Positions 34,690 to 45,461 of a stretch of DNA of 64,000 nucleotides are shown in pieces (position 1 is the stretch's first letter; each line of letters starts with the position of its first letter). Below the pieces are notes generated by a model. The model saw nothing but the letters and a program-made list of their open reading frames with translations. It was not told the origin of the DNA and ran no database searches. The position numbers and the translations under genes are program-made. Origin of the DNA: Culex pipiens pallens (Eukaryota > Arthropoda > Insecta > Diptera > Culicidae); contig NC_068939.1 in the NCBI RefSeq assembly GCF_016801865.2, forward strand, positions 62,961,273 through 63,025,272, written 5' to 3'.

Positions 34690-35280
34690 TACGATATCAG
34701 CTAACTAACTTGTGCCCATTCTACCCTTCCCTTTCCCACCCCTCCAATACGATACCGCGCCAGTAATTCTTCAGTCATTTAAAGGCACATAACTCATCCC
34801 GGAATCCCACCAGGAGCTAGCTACCTACACCCAGAGTATTTCACAAGAAGCAGAGAGGAAAAAAAAGTGACCATAGAATCGAGCCAGCGCCAGCAAAAAC
34901 CTGATATAAGCGCATCTCTCTTCCGGATTTTCCCCTCGGCTTTTCTCACTTCTTTTTTTCTCCCTTGACAGGAGTCGTGCACGTGCACGACTGTTTGAAT
35001 GTGTGCCACTGGCTGCTTCTTCCCCCCCCTCCCCCCTGGCTGCAGCCATCACACATCCGTCATCGTCATCTTTTATTACGGATTTTATATACCGTTCCCC
35101 CGTGTTGGTGGAATACCTAGTCCAAGTAGCGAACGTTCCCATTTCTTTTTTTTTTAAGTAAAGAAGAAAAAAAGAGAGTCTAGCATCATCATCGTCGTCA
35201 CCAGCCACGACACCAACCGGCGGGTTGGGAGCACTGAGAAAAAGTTTAATTTGTCAAATTCATGATATCGTGAATCCTGG
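34690..35280. other. Balanced-composition block
   Basis: GC rises between about 34690 and 35240, with purine/pyrimidine-rich tracts. Two overlapping minus-strand frames (35208-34825 and 35009-34821) are low-complexity and unconvincing. No repeat partner. Confidence 0.4.
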
Positions 35281-35444
35281 CAGGCGTTACGGTTTATATT
35301 TCGTTGATTTCTCCTAATTCACTCTGAATTTTTTAAAAAAATTGAACCTGTAGCTTAACACACGACGAACAAATTGCTTTAAAAATATTGCAAAAATATG
35401 TTGATGATTTGAAGAAATCGATGAAATATAAAACGTAACGCCTG
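35281..35444. mobile_element. CAGGCGTTACG MITE, partial copy
   Basis: CAGGCGTTACGGTTTATATT at the left and ATATAAAACGTAACGCCTG at the right, matching the subterminal arms of 24067-24283. The terminal CACTAAAACCCC parts are missing, so it is a deletion derivative or a related family. Confidence 0.7.
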
Positions 35445-36030
35445 AGCATTGTATAAAGTTCAAATGTTATTGTGAATCGGCATACAACCAAGAGTATATT
35501 TGAAGCTTTGAAACTTTTCTTAAAGATAGATTTGAACATTTACTTGAACAGGATCGCAAAGAATAGCGATTGTTATGAGAAATCATCTAAAAATCGTGAA
35601 CAAATTTCATTCCATTCATGAGTTTTGGATAAAGATTTTCACAACTATTTTTTCCCGTGCTTTCCAGAATAAATAACCTAGCTTTTCCACCGAGTTTTCC
35701 CTCCCATAGTCGACCATATTTTCCAAACAAGTTTTCCCCGTGACGTCTGTCTAGCGGCGCATACACAAATAAAAAAAGGAAAACGGTGCCATCCCACCAG
35801 CAGCAATTACGGGCTAAATTTGAAGAGCCCTTCCAGCGGAAAAGGGGCTTCACAACCCACCTTGGGCAGAGATTTTCAACTTTTGGTGGTGAAACTCCAC
35901 AGAAGGGAAGCTCTGTAATTGAGACGTTTTTCAGCTTGGAATTTTCATTTGTGGAAAAAGTTGGGCTCAAATGTTTAGCATTGTATCTGGTTTCCTCTGA
36001 ACATGACTTAGTCACTTTAATTTCGCATAA
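35445..36030. other. Unassigned DNA
   Basis: Balanced composition at 35640-35960. Frames on opposite strands overlap (36015-35587, 35786-36202) and neither has a domain. Confidence 0.4.
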
Positions 36031-36165
36031 CGCTCAGGCGTTACGTTTAGAACTTTTTCGATTTCTCCTAAACAACACAACATTTTTTGCAATTCGACTA
36101 AAGTATTTTGTTCGTCATGTGTCAATCTACAAATTGCTTCAAACAAGAATCGTAACGCCTGAGCA
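36031..36165. mobile_element. CAGGCGTTACG MITE, short copy
   Basis: CGCTCAGGCGTTACG to CGTAACGCCTGAGC, with inner TTTTTCGATTTCTCC and CTACAAATTGCTTC as in 24067-24283. Ends beyond the GCTCAGG arms are not preserved. Confidence 0.7.
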
Positions 36166-37139
36166 CCATGTAAAATTTAACTGTACAAAAATAATAATTT
36201 AAAAAATATCTTTGAAATCAACCCAGTTCTATGATATCTCAAATCACCACTCTTCAAATCTGTGTACCAGGTCGACATTTCCAAGCTCGTAATCCGTTGA
36301 CGAACCACCACCGTCCATCATACCTGGTACGCAAAACTACTGCACAATCTAGATCAAATCTGGTGCACCTGTCGGACTGTGTCCGCCTGGGCCGTAGTCA
36401 CACCACCACCGCAGGTGACATTTTATTAATTTGGTTTGACGTTGCTCGTCAGCGCGCGTTTGCCAGGAGGACAACTCCGTACTCACAGGAATCAATCAGA
36501 AAAAAAAACCCTTCTGGAAGAAATGATTTATCGATTTCGCACAAGCCAAAAGGTGACACACAGTTGCAACGGAATGTTTTGAACTTTGTGAACATTTTGT
36601 GGAAAATTGGATTCCCGAAAAACTCGTACCCCGCATAACAAGTAGAGCGCATCCAATATATCAATCCATGGGAAATTCCATGTTCTAGTTTGTTACATCG
36701 AAGTGAAGTGGGGAAAAAATAAATCCTATCATGTAACGCCGGAGAAAAAAAACCTCCCCAAACGAAGAAATAATCCAAGCGTAGAAATTGATTCTCGTCC
36801 ACGGGATATTTTGGCCTGCTTCGTCAAAGTTCCCATCCGTAGGACGGTAAATCGCTGTGTAATCTTTGAGATCCTCTCAGTTCAACTGGGGCTTCGTCAT
36901 TGGTTATTCTGATGCAACTGAAATTAGGTAGTTCTCTTTCCGATTGTTTTTTTTGAAAATCTGATGCTCAAAAAAAAAAAACTAAAAAAGGACAAATACG
37001 AAAGCACTACCCTACAACGATATCGATCCCCAAAACATCCAAAGTTAAGCTGCAAAGAAAGTTCACAGCCGGAACGTAATCCCGTGCGACACATCGTTCG
37101 GCTTGACCAACTGTAAACTTGAGTCTTTTTTCGGAGAAT
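36166..37139. other. Unassigned DNA
   Basis: Balanced composition to about 36900, then a transition into the GTTACC-rich array. Overlapping frames on both strands, no domain. Confidence 0.4.
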
Positions 37140-39250
37140 TTGCTCAGTGGCAAGGTCAATTCACCTATCAAGACGAACGCAGTTACCAATGTTGAACTCG
37201 GATACCAAAAGAAAACGGTTACCAGGAAGTTCTTGGTAACCAAAGAGTGCAGACTGGAGTACCTAAGATCAGCTTGGATACGCAGGTGAATCCAATTAGT
37301 AAGATGATCTGAGTTACCAACATTAAATTCTAGATGAAACAAATAAAAAAAAGCTACCACGACGAACTAAGCTACCTAGAAAAGCACACTTATCATTGAT
37401 GACTTCTTCCAGCTCAGTGACCTTGCTGAACTCAATAACCAGCAATAAATCAGCAGAGCAGCTGGTAATCAAGCTTCTTTCCGTTTCTTACATATCAATG
37501 TAAACTTAGTTGCAAAAAAGAAGTCGGTTACCAATCAGAACTCAGTTTCTAAGAATAGCTTGCAACTATCTTGAACTTAAGCTACCAAGATGAACTTGGT
37601 AACTTAGTTGAGTTCATTCAACAAGCAGAATTCGACAAATAAGTTATGGATCAGTTATCAAGTTAACACAACAACCATCACAAATATCTCATTAAGACGA
37701 GCTTGGTTACCACCGATTTCTTACTTTGTATGTAAACTAAGTTATAAAGTACAATGTAAACTAAGTTATAAAGTAGAAATCAGTTAGCAAGAAGAACATA
37801 TTTACCAAAATGGTCACTTATAAAGGGAGACTAAGAAGTTTACAGTTATTAAAAATACCTTAGCTACCAAGCAAAATTTGGTTACGGAAGTATATCTATT
37901 GAACTGAATGTATTCAGTTACCAAATATAACTTTCTGTTCGAAATAAACTCAGTTATAAACAACGAATTTCAAGCTAATTTAAGCTCAGTAACACAAGGG
38001 TTTTATAGTAATTCTGATTCAGTTACCAAGTTATAACAACAACCATGGACAAAAACTAATCAAGATAAGGTTGGTTACCAACGATTTCTAACTTACCAAT
38101 GAAAACTAAGTAAGAAATAAGTTACTGAGGAGAATTCAGCTACCAAAAATCTAATTAGTTATGGTAATTAAGGTTAGTTATTAAAAAGACCTATGCTACC
38201 AAACAAAAATTGGTTACTCAAGTAAAGTATCTGAACCGAATGATTTCAATTATCAAAAAACAACTGGCAACGCAAAATAAACTCGGTTACCAACAATGAC
38301 CTTCAAACTCGTTCGAGCTTGGAAAATAACTCAAGTCATCTTATGTTACCAACGAAGTTACCAAAGAGACCTTAGTAGCTGAGAAGAGCCAAGGAAAAAA
38401 CAAATGGGGGCATCACTTAGCAAGGTTACCAAATGTGGTCTCAGTCACTAACACAGCTCAATTGCCATGGATTCCAATATAAAATTGTATACGATAGCAA
38501 GCTCGGCTTCCAATGGCAGGTGATGTATCAAGGTTTATTCAGTTACCAAAAAAAAATTAGTTAAAAAAGTGAATTTGGTTACCAAGGTGAACTTAGTTAC
38601 CAGGAAAAAAAATCGCAACGAAAACTGAGTTACCAGTTCACCGAACAACGTCTTTGAATACGTAAGTTTAAGTCAATATAGAGATCATCTATAAAGTGCA
38701 CTTATTTTATAAGAAGAACTCAGTTACCAAGGTTAACTGCGTTACCATGAACAACACAGTCAAAAATGTAAAATCTCCAAAAACAGCTGAATCAGGCAAT
38801 CAAATTGAACTCAGTTTACACAGTTACCAAGGTTACCAAGATGAACTAAAGAAACAAAAAATGCCCAACCAAAGTGAATTATTGAACAAGAGGTATTTTA
38901 ACTAACAAAGTGAACTAAGTAACTGCACAAAGTAGTCAAGTTAAACTATGCTACCAACGGCTACCAACACAAAATATCCATCCAAAGTGAACTCTGTAAC
39001 CACACAAGAAAATGGTTAACTTGTCAAGATCTTCTCGGTTACTAAGATTCAAGAAAAGAAAAGAAAACAGTCAGTTACCCAACAATATTCAGCATCAAGT
39101 CTGTTTAGATGCCAGATAAAATCAATTTTGAAGAATATTTACCTTAATTAGAAAAACTCTGCTACCAAGGATACCTTAGTTATCTTAAAGATCTAAGTTA
39201 CCAAGGTGAGTTAATCTACTGCATTTCGGAAAATCAACTTTACCAAAATA
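37140..39250. repeat. Decayed 18-bp minisatellite (GTTACCAAG-rich)
   Basis: GTTACC occurs at least 20 times on the plus strand, with further GCTACC and GTTATC variants, against less than one expected by chance. Where well preserved the period is 18 bp: GTGAATTTGGTTACCAAG is followed directly by GTGAACTTAGTTACCAGG (from about 38569), and AAGAACTCAGTTACCAAG by GTTAACTGCGTTACCATG (about 38713). Longer units are also duplicated (TAACA...CAACCATC near 37660 and 38025). The unit is a multiple of 3, giving LVT-rich minus-strand peptides, but stops are frequent. Confidence 0.8.
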
Positions 39251-39497
39251 ATCAAAGCATCAACTTAGCTTTCAAACGTGCTTAAACAGTTTCCACACAC
39301 ACGCCACATTTAGCAAATCCTACTTTGAACCGACTCAGAGCACGCCACAGCTCTACTTTTTTCCCAACAGTCCCAGAGACCGCGGGAAACACATTACGCT
39401 GATTACACTTGCCGGCCCACCTGGGCGTGTACACCGTGAAAAAAATCGTGTATTTTAATATGATATGAAAACTCTACGTTGCGTTCTTGTGAGTTTC
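39251..39497. other. Short balanced-composition spacer
   Basis: No feature supported. Confidence 0.4.
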
Positions 39498-39779
39498 AAA
39501 AAATTACATGTTTTTTTTTTATTCTAAACTTATTTTTATTAGGTCCTCTTAGGTGCTAAGACCAGGTTAGGACCGAGGATCGATCAACATATTAAATATA
39601 CACAACAAAAACAACTCCTTACATTCCATACTTGGAGATCATGTAACTGACTAGGGTTACTTGGTCCAAGCGGGTCTTGCAGGTTTTGAACCTGCCGATG
39701 TACTCGGAGAAAATGCCCCACAGCTCAGCCGAACTGTAGAGCACCTCCCCAAAAAAAAAAAAAAAAAAAAATTACATGT
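39498..39779 (-). mobile_element. SINE with poly(A) tail and 14-bp duplication
   Basis: AAAAAATTACATGT occurs at 39498-39511 and 39766-39779. The insert begins with a T run at the left, i.e. a minus-strand poly(A) tail, and contains on the minus strand GCAGGTTCAAAACCTGC, a B-box-like motif, preceded by GGTGCTCTACAGTTCGGCTG. Length about 250 bp. An A run at the other end makes the last bases of the duplication approximate. Confidence 0.7.
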
Positions 39780-41183
39780 AATTCCAAGTAAAATTTTCAC
39801 CCCTCATTTTCGTCGCAACGCGCTCGACCAGGGCAAGATGCACTCATTAGGGCACGTTCAATGTATCGATCTCTCATCGGCGCAAATAAGTGTGTCGCTT
39901 CCGTTCGTGTGTAGATTTGCGGACGACACCTCGCGGAACCGGTGCCAACAAAACAAGGCAGACCGCACGTTTGAAACGGTGTTCCAGTTTCCAGCCTGTA
40001 GCTAGAGTTCCGAATCAGACATGGGGAATGGCACGGAAAGAAGTGTAGTTTGGAAATCGTTTAACTGGATATTAAGCGTCACCGTGAACAATTATCGGGA
40101 ATGTTGTGAAATCGTTACGCAATTTGGGTAAAGTCTGTGGTCACGGGTTCATAACATTCATCGTGTCATGAAGAAGATCAACCAAAATTAATACATGGCA
40201 ATTAGTGATAATAGTTATTTAATTTGTGATAGCTATTATTCACGATACCATGAACACAAATTCATGACAGTTTGAACATTTCCTTCAGTGTTGCCAGCGT
40301 TGCCACCGTGCAAAAGAGCTTATCGCTAAGCTTCTTTTTCCACCGCAACGCAGAATTGCCTGGCGAACTCCGGAGTTCTACCTCCAACTCAACAGTCACG
40401 GTGGATCGTTGACTACTTTGGCAGCATCCAGAAGCATTCGTCAGTTAGTGTATCGACGAAGCGATGATAAATATTTTTTCCCTCCACTCTTGCTTTTCCT
40501 CTCATCCGCAAAAACGACGACGACTTGCGAAACTCTCCTCGGCAAGAAACGCGCCGAGTTCATGTAACGGTATTAACCAGATTCGAACCAAGAACGGGGG
40601 GGACTGGGACTGCACTGCACTGTGGTGGGATCTCAGAAGTAGGAACGTAACGTGTCAGGTGTATCGGACTCGATGGATGCACGCGAACGTGGGATTGCGT
40701 AATTCTGGGAATCGACCTGCTGGTAGCGATACGTAACTGTTTGAGACTTTCTGTATCACTTGGGTTGCAGGGAACTCATTCTAGATTTCAGATTTTAATT
40801 TTTTGTCAATATAAATATTAACATTTTTTTATATCTTCCATGTTCTCACAATCAATCACAGTCTGTAAATCGAACAAACTGATAAGGTCCTAACCGGTCA
40901 ACAGCAGAACAGCAGGTCTGTTATATATGAGAATCGATTTTCTGGCTTTGTTATATCCGTCGGTTATCTGCCCGAGGGTTCGGCAGCAAAAAGCTGCAGA
41001 AAATGCAAGTTTGTTTGGAAATTTAAATAAACTTCTCGTTTTAAAGTCTCGAACCACAATCTTTAAAGGTGCTTCAACTCACCTTAACCGCCAAGGTAAT
41101 CCATACGTGCATCTTATCGCCTCCATCATGCTTATTAAAACCCCATCGACCTTTTTCCTAATTTAATAAAGTTTTCCCTCCCC
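39780..41183. other. Balanced-composition DNA, no accepted gene
   Basis: Composition is fairly even to about 40740. A dyad at about 40206-40242 (GTGATAATAG...CTATTATTCAC) and a hAT-like CAGTGTTGCCAGCG at 40288 hint at damaged transposons. Several short frames show no domain. Confidence 0.4.
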
Positions 41184-41370
41184 TACACGGAGAAAAAAGA
41201 GTTCCCAAAATCGTGAACAAGCGTTCATGAAAATGGGAACCACGAACAAAGTGTTCAAATTTCATGGTACGTTTTTCAAAATCGTACCATGGGATTTGAA
41301 CACTTTGTTCGAGGTTCCCATTTTCATGAACGCTTGTTCACGATTTTGGGAACTCTTTTTTCTCCGTGTA
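41184..41370. mobile_element. Near-perfect 187-bp palindromic MITE
   Basis: Two 87-nt arms (41184-41270 and 41284-41370) are inverted copies with only 3 mismatches, around a 13-base loop. The ends are TACACGGAGAAAAAAGAG and CTCTTTTTTCTCCGTGTA, with TA at both termini. High arm identity means recent formation or ongoing arm homogenisation. Non-coding. Confidence 0.9.
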
Positions 41371-42139
41371 CGTGTCAGAAGCGAAGACCGCAATCCTCCA
41401 TCCTTCCCAGCAGCAGCCCCCCCAAATTAGATTACCAGTAATAATCTCCCTGATCAAACAGCAAATATCACTTTACCTCATCAAATAATATCATTTTCGC
41501 TCGTCGTACCATCAATTTGCCATCCAACCCCACTCACACACACTCTCGCGCGCGCTGCTCAAGTAGCAAACAACAACAAACACCCTTGTCTCACACACAG
41601 ACTCACACACAGCACCGCATTACTAACTGTTTGTTTTTCTTCTCCACTTACAGGCAATTGATATCGGACTCCTCCCTTCTCTCCTGGGGGTCGACCTCCC
41701 CACGATAAAGCGTAACGCCCCACTCACGGCAGCTGCTGGAACTGGCCAAGGATACAACATCACTTCGCACACACACCCGCACCCGCAAACTCCGGAACGC
41801 TCCCAGGATTCTGGGATTTTGCTATTCCGGTCACATCGACCTAATTGATTCCACGGGGTTTGATCGGTGGTTGGATGCTTCCTTCTTCGTCTTCTTCTTC
41901 GATGGTGGAACAGGGCTACGATTAGGAGTGTGTGTGTACTGACTTGAGATTAGCCCTGAGGACCCGTAATCTTGGCATTCGGCCCCCCACCTAAGAGTGT
42001 AGTTTGGTAACACGTACCGGTCATTGGTACACACCTGAGTTATGGAATTTGATTTGATTTTCTACCCCTGTTTTCTTACTCCTGCAAATTTCCTCAGTAT
42101 TTTGGAAATGGACTTGATTTGTATTTTTTTGATTTGGCT
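41371..42139 (+). other. Balanced block with an acceptor-like site
   Basis: A polypyrimidine tract (TTGTTTTTCTTCTCCACTTA) runs into CAG at 41651-41653, a good 3' splice site. GC-balanced text follows to about 42040. No frame has a domain and no convincing donor follows, so a non-coding exon is possible but not shown. Confidence 0.3.
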
Positions 42140-42427
42140 CAAACTTTTAAGGTGTCTTCCCTATTGATTTATCACGCCCAAAAATTGCAATTTTCACGGG
42201 GACTGTGATACACCAAATTAGTGAAAAAAAATTGAAATTAGAAAAAATAGGCCGATAATAGAAGTTAAGGTCCCCCCGCTATTGATCGTTGAAGTTTGTA
42301 TGGAAAAAATCGAAGCAAATGTATGGAAAATTGCAAAAAATTCAAAATTTCACCATAAGGTGGCGTTAAATGTGTTGGATCATTGCCAAGTGTGAGATTC
42401 TCATGTAAAGTTTAGGAGAAAAATTTA
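42140..42427. repeat. Foldback repeat, left part of a dissected copy
   Basis: Reverse complement of text in the foldback at 56870-57330: TTTCACCATAAGGTGGCGTTAAATG here, TTAATGCCACCTTTTGGTGAAA there. Its continuation lies at 43620-43746 and 45440-45540, interrupted by two insertions. Confidence 0.6.
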
Positions 42428-43613
42428 TTGAACAAACTCAACCAGATTATTGGAATTATCTATAAAATTAAACACAAATTAACTGCTAATGTACCTTTGA
42501 TAATTTATCATTCACTATTTAATTCTCACTTATCTTACATAACTTCAGTTTGGGGAAACTCCTGTAATATTTTGATTAACAAACTTCAAATAGCCCAAAA
42601 TAAAATCTTAAGAATAATTTATAAAAAACCACTGCGAAGTCACGTAATTCAAACATGTTGCTTCATTCATTTATGTTTACATGAACAAACTCACAGTGAT
42701 ACAAAATTCAAATTATCTAACCATCAACACTTTACCAGAAGCCATAATTTATTAGACCGACCCAATATTTCAACATTAGCCGGCGAAAGATGTATATCTT
42801 TCAAAGGTGTTCAATTGGGTCCTAAAATGAAGCTTAGATTGCTGATATTATTGTTTACAGTGATAAAGCTGATTTTTCTGAGTACAATGACCCTTTGTAC
42901 GCCCACAAAGAGTTTAAAATGGATTTTTAAATCAATTTTGAAAAATAAACCTCGCGGTCCTTCTTGACAGAAAAGTTCCTACTTGACAGCTCGTTCCAAG
43001 GGGACCTTAGTTGATTCATCGAAAAAATGTTGTCTTGTCATTATTATTTTTTGCATTAAAATGAAAAAAAGTTATCAGAAATGGTTTTTGATCGTGTTTT
43101 TTACCGTTTTACATAAAAACTTACATAGGGCTTTAGTACCCAATTATATAATTATTTTTGGAATAGATTTGGTGATTGTCAAAGCGTATCAATATTTAAA
43201 AACAAATTGCTCTCTTTTTTGAATGAACCCACTGTTATTGAACACATCCTTAAATCCTTTGATTTTCTTGTTACATAGTAGACTATTTTGTTTTCCAATC
43301 TTTTTTTTTTCTTTTTTGCTTTCTTCTAAAACTCAGTTTAAAAAGTTAGTTTTCCGACACAATTATCTTTATTCTATAATTTTGCCTTTATCGCCATAAT
43401 CTATGCACTTTTTTATATCATTTTAGATTTCTCTTGCCATGATCAACCAAACTCCTTCACAGGTGGAAACCAATGGAGTTTGACCGGATATTTAAAAGTT
43501 AATTGAGAACACTAAAATTTATTGTATATTGTATTAAAACGATGTAGGTTTTTGGTGCTACTGCTTTGGTGGCTTTTCCTGCCGAATAAAAAATCAATCA
43601 AATCAAAAAAAAA
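42428..43613 (+). pseudogene. LINE 3' fragment, reverse transcriptase C-terminal part, split by a MITE
   Basis: The frame from 42428 encodes text typical of the end of non-LTR (Jockey/CR1-like) reverse transcriptase ORFs: IYHSLFNSHLSYITSVWGN and AQNKILRIIYKKPLRSH. It is interrupted at 42813 by an AATT-type MITE and resumes after 43145 in another frame (residues such as YFWNRFGD) to a stop near 43280. A 3' UTR with AATAAA (43585) and an A-rich end (to about 43613) follows. The catalytic core is absent, so this is a 5'-truncated dead copy. Lineage assignment is tentative. Confidence 0.78.
42813..43145 (+). mobile_element. AATT-type MITE, copy 3 (325 bp), inside the LINE
   Basis: GGGTCCTAAAATGAAG to GGGCTTTAGTACCC, flanked by AATT (42813-42816 and 43142-43145). 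Removing the element and one AATT restores continuity of the reverse transcriptase reading, which confirms the 4-bp duplication. Best evidence in the window for the ends of this family. Confidence 0.92.
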
Positions 43614-43724
43614 GAAACAACTCTACCCAAGACCGCCAAACGATCCGAGTTAACCCTGACGAGTAATTAGTGATTTAAAGAAGACGTTTTTGTATGAAAT
43701 GATTTTTTTCACCAATTTTGAAGG
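43614..43724. repeat. Foldback repeat, middle part of a dissected copy
   Basis: GATCCGAGTTAACCCTGACGAG is the reverse complement of 57035-57070. Links the pieces at 42140-42427 and 45440-45540. Confidence 0.6.
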
Positions 43725-45461
43725 TCCCTTAAACGTTAACCGATTTCGCATTCGCATTCGCATTCGCATTCGCATGGAGATGGTGATCTTAGCGGGTTGC
43801 AGACTGGATTTCGTCATGTATGTGTGTTAATTGTCCTGCCCAGGTTGCTTAGAAATTGATTAGAGGGAATTAAAACCAATTCTACCAGAACAGGACAGGT
43901 AGCACCATGAGAGCCATCCATTGCCGGCCGCTCCCATCTCCACCATTCACCGGGAGAGGAATAAGGATTAGGAGCACGGGAAGTGTTGATGCTGAATTTA
44001 CTTAGAAAAAGGTAGCGAAACCGCAGGCTCTTTTTCCCAACCTTATTGTGGAACTCGATCAAACTGACCATTTGATCAAATTTAATTGAATTTAAACAAC
44101 AAGGATGCGTAAATGTCGCGTGGAGTTGGTAGTTGTGATGGGTAAAGGTCTGGGATTCGCCCTAAGCAAGCGATACGACCATTGGCATAAATGAAGTTAA
44201 CTGTTAGATTTTTATTCTCAAGGCAAGCAATCGGATGCTGCTGTTGAGACAATTCCCGTTTAGATTAAGAAAAGTTTATTATTTTAACAGGATTGAAAAT
44301 TTATTCTCAAAGCAAGCAGTCGGATGCTGCTGCTGAGAAAGTGTTATTATTATTTCAGTGTATTTTATATTTTAATCCCGACGCGAACATTTGTTTGAGA
44401 TCTAATCTTAGACAGCCGGCTGTGGAAAGAAAAGATCCATGCGCCTAAATTACAATCATCATTTATTCCAGTACGATTCATTTTTACGTTTACGGAAGCG
44501 ATGAAGTTATGAATACAAAACATAAAAATAAAATACTGTTTCAATTCAGTTAAAATAATTAAAAAATAAACAAAAGGAACCGAACGCGACAAAAGTATAA
44601 ACTAAAAATAGAAAAAAGTAAAATAAAGAACGCTCTCACCCGAGTCCAGCAACGATTACGGCAAGCAGCAGCTCACAGCAAGTTCACTCAGCTGACGACG
44701 AGGCCAGTGGAGCCACATCCCTGCGCTGGACAAGCGACGACCATATCCAGGCACGACGCAGAACTTTCTCTCTTACTGCGTTTTGGCCCATTTGATCAAA
44801 AATCTGTAGGTTTGCAGAAAGTCTGCATGTTCAAATTTGGCCCTTCTCGAAAACTACACCCCAACATCGAATGACGTTTGACCCAACACTCGCGACGCTG
44901 TAGCAGAATCCACCTCCTGTCATTGCTTCGGCAGTGGCACGATTTCGTCGCTGTCATCGGCGAACCAAGACAGCACACACACTAGTCAACTCCCTCTCAC
45001 TCTCTCCCTCCCACGGCAACTCCACCAAACAAAATCGCAGGAAAAACACTTAAAACCGCAATATCCGAGAAAACTTCACTTTTCCCAAATAGCCCATCAC
45101 TCATTCCACTGATTGTACCCATTTCACGGCCACAAAAACGACAAATGCAATGAAAAATCCTTCTAATTTAACGCGGCGATGCACAACACGACCGAAGCCA
45201 AGATGGCTACTTCCCGATCCATCGCACATCGCCAGATTCAGCATCGCCCAGAAAGTCATCAGCCGCTGCATTCTACTCAGGTGCGCAGCATGAATTCACC
45301 TGGAAGACAGAAAAATCGCGAAATTAGCAGCAACCTACTCACCTGTGTCACCTCGTGCAACTCAATTTTGTATTGTTTTGATTAGCCATCGTCATCGCAA
45401 GGTTCAAAGTGACAGTTTGACAGTTCAGTAAAGTGGTCGTCCCTTAAACGTTAACCGATTT
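43725..45461 (-). mobile_element. 1.7-kb retroinsertion with 22-bp duplication and hexamer tail
   Basis: Exact 22-base duplications at 43725-43746 and 45440-45461 enclose 1693 bp. The left end is (CGCATT)n, a minus-strand (AATGCG)n tail. The tail-proximal 400 bp match the retroposon at 21494-22321, although that copy has a different tail. Internally there are two direct copies of a GGCAAGCAATCGGATGCTGC-like unit (44211-44249, 44301-44338), and 44406-44430 matches 14597-14621. The distal part is of balanced composition without a domain. Not autonomous. Confidence 0.85.

Noticed and set aside
37007..37360. Minus-strand 117-codon frame
   Set aside because: Overlaps the edge of the GTTACC minisatellite and shows only repeat-derived LVT text.
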